From Candidatus Nitrosopumilus sp. (GTDB taxonomy: Archaea; Thermoproteota; Nitrososphaeria; Nitrososphaerales; Nitrosopumilaceae), in contig JAEMQG010000029.1 in NCBI GenBank assembly GCA_022758935.1, positions 1 to 24,413 on the forward strand: a stretch of DNA of 24,413 nt, in the 5' to 3' direction. Made by a program: the position numbers and the translations under genes. Positions 23,329 through 24,413 of the stretch are shown here, piece by piece. The notes beneath the pieces were generated by a model. It saw only the letters and a list, made by a program, of their open reading frames with translations, made no database searches and was not told the DNA's origin. Each line of letters opens with the position of its first letter. Positions within the stretch are counted from its first letter, which is position 1.

Positions 23329-24413
23329 ATGCCAGCTGACGACTTTATCGTGACTCCTTGGAATGTTGAAGGAGATATAGATTATGACAAATTAATTAAA
23401 AAGTTTGGAACTGAAAAAATTTCATCAGACATTCTTAAGAGAATTAAAAAAATCACAGGCGAAGACCATTTTATGTTAAGAAGAGGCATTTTCTTTTCCC
23501 ATAGAGAGTTGGATAGAATTTTAAATGATTATGAAAAAGGTATAAAATTTTTCTTATATACAGGAAGAGGACCATCAGGCCATACTCATATTGGACATTT
23601 AGTTCCATGGGTATTTTCAAAATGGCTTCAAGACAAATTTGATGTAAATATGTATTTTCAACTCACAGATGACGAAAAATTCTATTCAAAGCAGAATCTA
23701 ACTTTAGAAGATACAAGTAAATTTGCATATGAAAATGCACTTGATTTTATTGCATTAGGTTTTAAACCAAATAACACAAAGATAATTATCAATACAAAAA
23801 ATATTCAGACTCTATATCCAATTGCAGCACAAGTAGCAAAAAAAATCAATTTTTCAAATACAAAGGCAGTGTTTGGATTCACAAATGAAACAAATATTGG
23901 AATGATATTTTATACATCGCTACAATCGGCACCTTGCTTTATTGAGAATAAACCAGTTTTAATTCCATTAGGAGTTGATCAAGATCCTCATTTTAGATTA
24001 ACTAGAGATATTGCTCCAAAAATTGGAAAACCAAAACCAGCTTTAATTCATAACATCATGATTCCAGGATTATCAGGCCCTAGAGGAAAAATGTCAGCTT
24101 CGGATGAGAATGGAACGATTTACACGACAGATTCTCCAAATATAGTTAAGAAAAAAATTAACAAGCATGCATTTTCTGGTGGTCAATCAGATATTGAACA
24201 ACATAGAAAACTAGGTGGAAATCCAGATATTGATGTGTCTTATCAATATCTCAGAATATTTTTTGAACCAGATGATAAAAAGTTGAAATCAATTCATGAT
24301 GATTATAAATCAGGAAAGATGTTAACTGGAGAACTAAAAGCAATTTTGATTGAAAAAATAAATGAATTTCTTGCAATTCATCAGGTAAAAAGAGAAAAAG
24401 CAAAAGATCAGAT
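23329..24413 (+). CDS. trpS: Tryptophanyl-tRNA synthetase (3' end outside window)
   Basis: 361 codons are visible from ATG 23329; the frame is open to the window end. It attaches tryptophan to tRNA-Trp. Class I marks: YTGRGPSGHTHIGHLVPW near residues 78-95 with an intact HIGH (HIGH in THIGHL), the Trp-binding region with LIPLGVDQDPHFRLTRDIA, and the KMSKS equivalent GKMSASDEN near residue 258. The extended N-terminus (DDFIVTPWNVEGDIDYDKLI, then FMLRRGIFFSHRELDRILND) is the archaeal-eukaryal form, not the bacterial one. An ATG four bases earlier is out of frame. TTTTATAAC near 23267-23275 may be the TATA box, giving a leader of about 33 bases. The gene is divergent from pheS; a missing C-terminus of roughly 10-100 residues is expected. 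Confidence 0.95.
   Translation, partial: MPADDFIVTPWNVEGDIDYDKLIKKFGTEKISSDILKRIKKITGEDHFMLRRGIFFSHRELDRILNDYEKGIKFFLYTGRGPSGHTHIGHLVPWVFSKWLQDKFDVNMYFQLTDDEKFYSKQNLTLEDTSKFAYENALDFIALGFKPNNTKIIINTKNIQTLYPIAAQVAKKINFSNTKAVFGFTNETNIGMIFYTSLQSAPCFIENKPVLIPLGVDQDPHFRLTRDIAPKIGKPKPALIHNIMIPGLSGPRGKMSASDENGTIYTTDSPNIVKKKINKHAFSGGQSDIEQHRKLGGNPDIDVSYQYLRIFFEPDDKKLKSIHDDYKSGKMLTGELKAILIEKINEFLAIHQVKREKAKDQ

Noticed and set aside
1..24413. CRISPR arrays, insertion sequences, prophage or integrase genes
   Set aside because: No regularly spaced repeats, transposase or integrase motifs, or terminal inverted repeats were seen. The only sizeable tandem repeat is the coding one at 12648-12743.

Overview
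The window looks like chromosome from an AT-rich, mesophilic ammonia-oxidising archaeon of the Thaumarchaeota (Nitrososphaerota), most like the Nitrosopumilus/Nitrosarchaeum group. The supporting signs are: archaeal-type tRNA synthetases (TrpS, separate PheS/PheT of archaeal-eukaryal type); a tRNA-Trp that lacks an encoded CCA and is broken by two bulge-helix-bulge introns; secreted proteins with thaumarchaeal signatures (a PEFG-CTERM-like tail and a WIKNNxxWW module); TATA boxes about 25 nt ahead of many start codons, implying leaderless mRNAs; and frequent TTG/GTG starts. The assignment rests on recognition of sequence families, not on a search.

Layout. Positions 1-3909 hold surface biology: the end of a secreted protein with a C-terminal sorting-type tail, then a minus-strand cluster of a membrane glycosyltransferase, a UDP-GlcNAc 2-epimerase (wecB) and a membrane-anchored lectin-like protein. 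Positions 3910-5478 are sparse and AT-rich, with a small ORF resembling the N-terminus of the amidotransferase GatA, a small secreted protein that may be frameshifted, and a doubtful small membrane protein. Positions 5479-11176 hold housekeeping genes: purB, a stand-alone asparagine-synthetase-like domain, pterin carbinolamine dehydratase, a two-domain QueD/PTPS-like protein and valS. Positions 11185-12893 hold three minus-strand genes, two of them secreted, one with a coiled coil carrying a perfect 48-bp tandem duplication. Positions 12936-15085 hold pdxT, pdxS and a membrane-anchored conserved protein; pdxS carries an in-frame UGA. Then come tRNA-Trp, aconitase and a group of small genes (unknown protein, metallopeptidase-like, Lrp/RAM domain, EVE domain). 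A GC-rich structured island at 19785-19939 follows, read here as a double-hairpin H/ACA-like RNA on the minus strand. The window closes with pheT-pheS and a trpS cut by the window edge.

How genes work together. PdxS and PdxT form pyridoxal-phosphate synthase. PheS and PheT form one tetramer and are translationally coupled. TrpS and its substrate tRNA-Trp lie within 8 kb. The pterin dehydratase and the QueD/PTPS-like protein are neighbours and both act on pterin-type chemistry. The epimerase and glycosyltransferase are a plausible pair for an N-acetylated surface polysaccharide.

The items most worth a second look are the UGA-interrupted pdxS, the H/ACA-like double hairpin, the two-intron tRNA-Trp with an intron segment antisense to its own anticodon loop, and the nuclease-like/QueD fusion.
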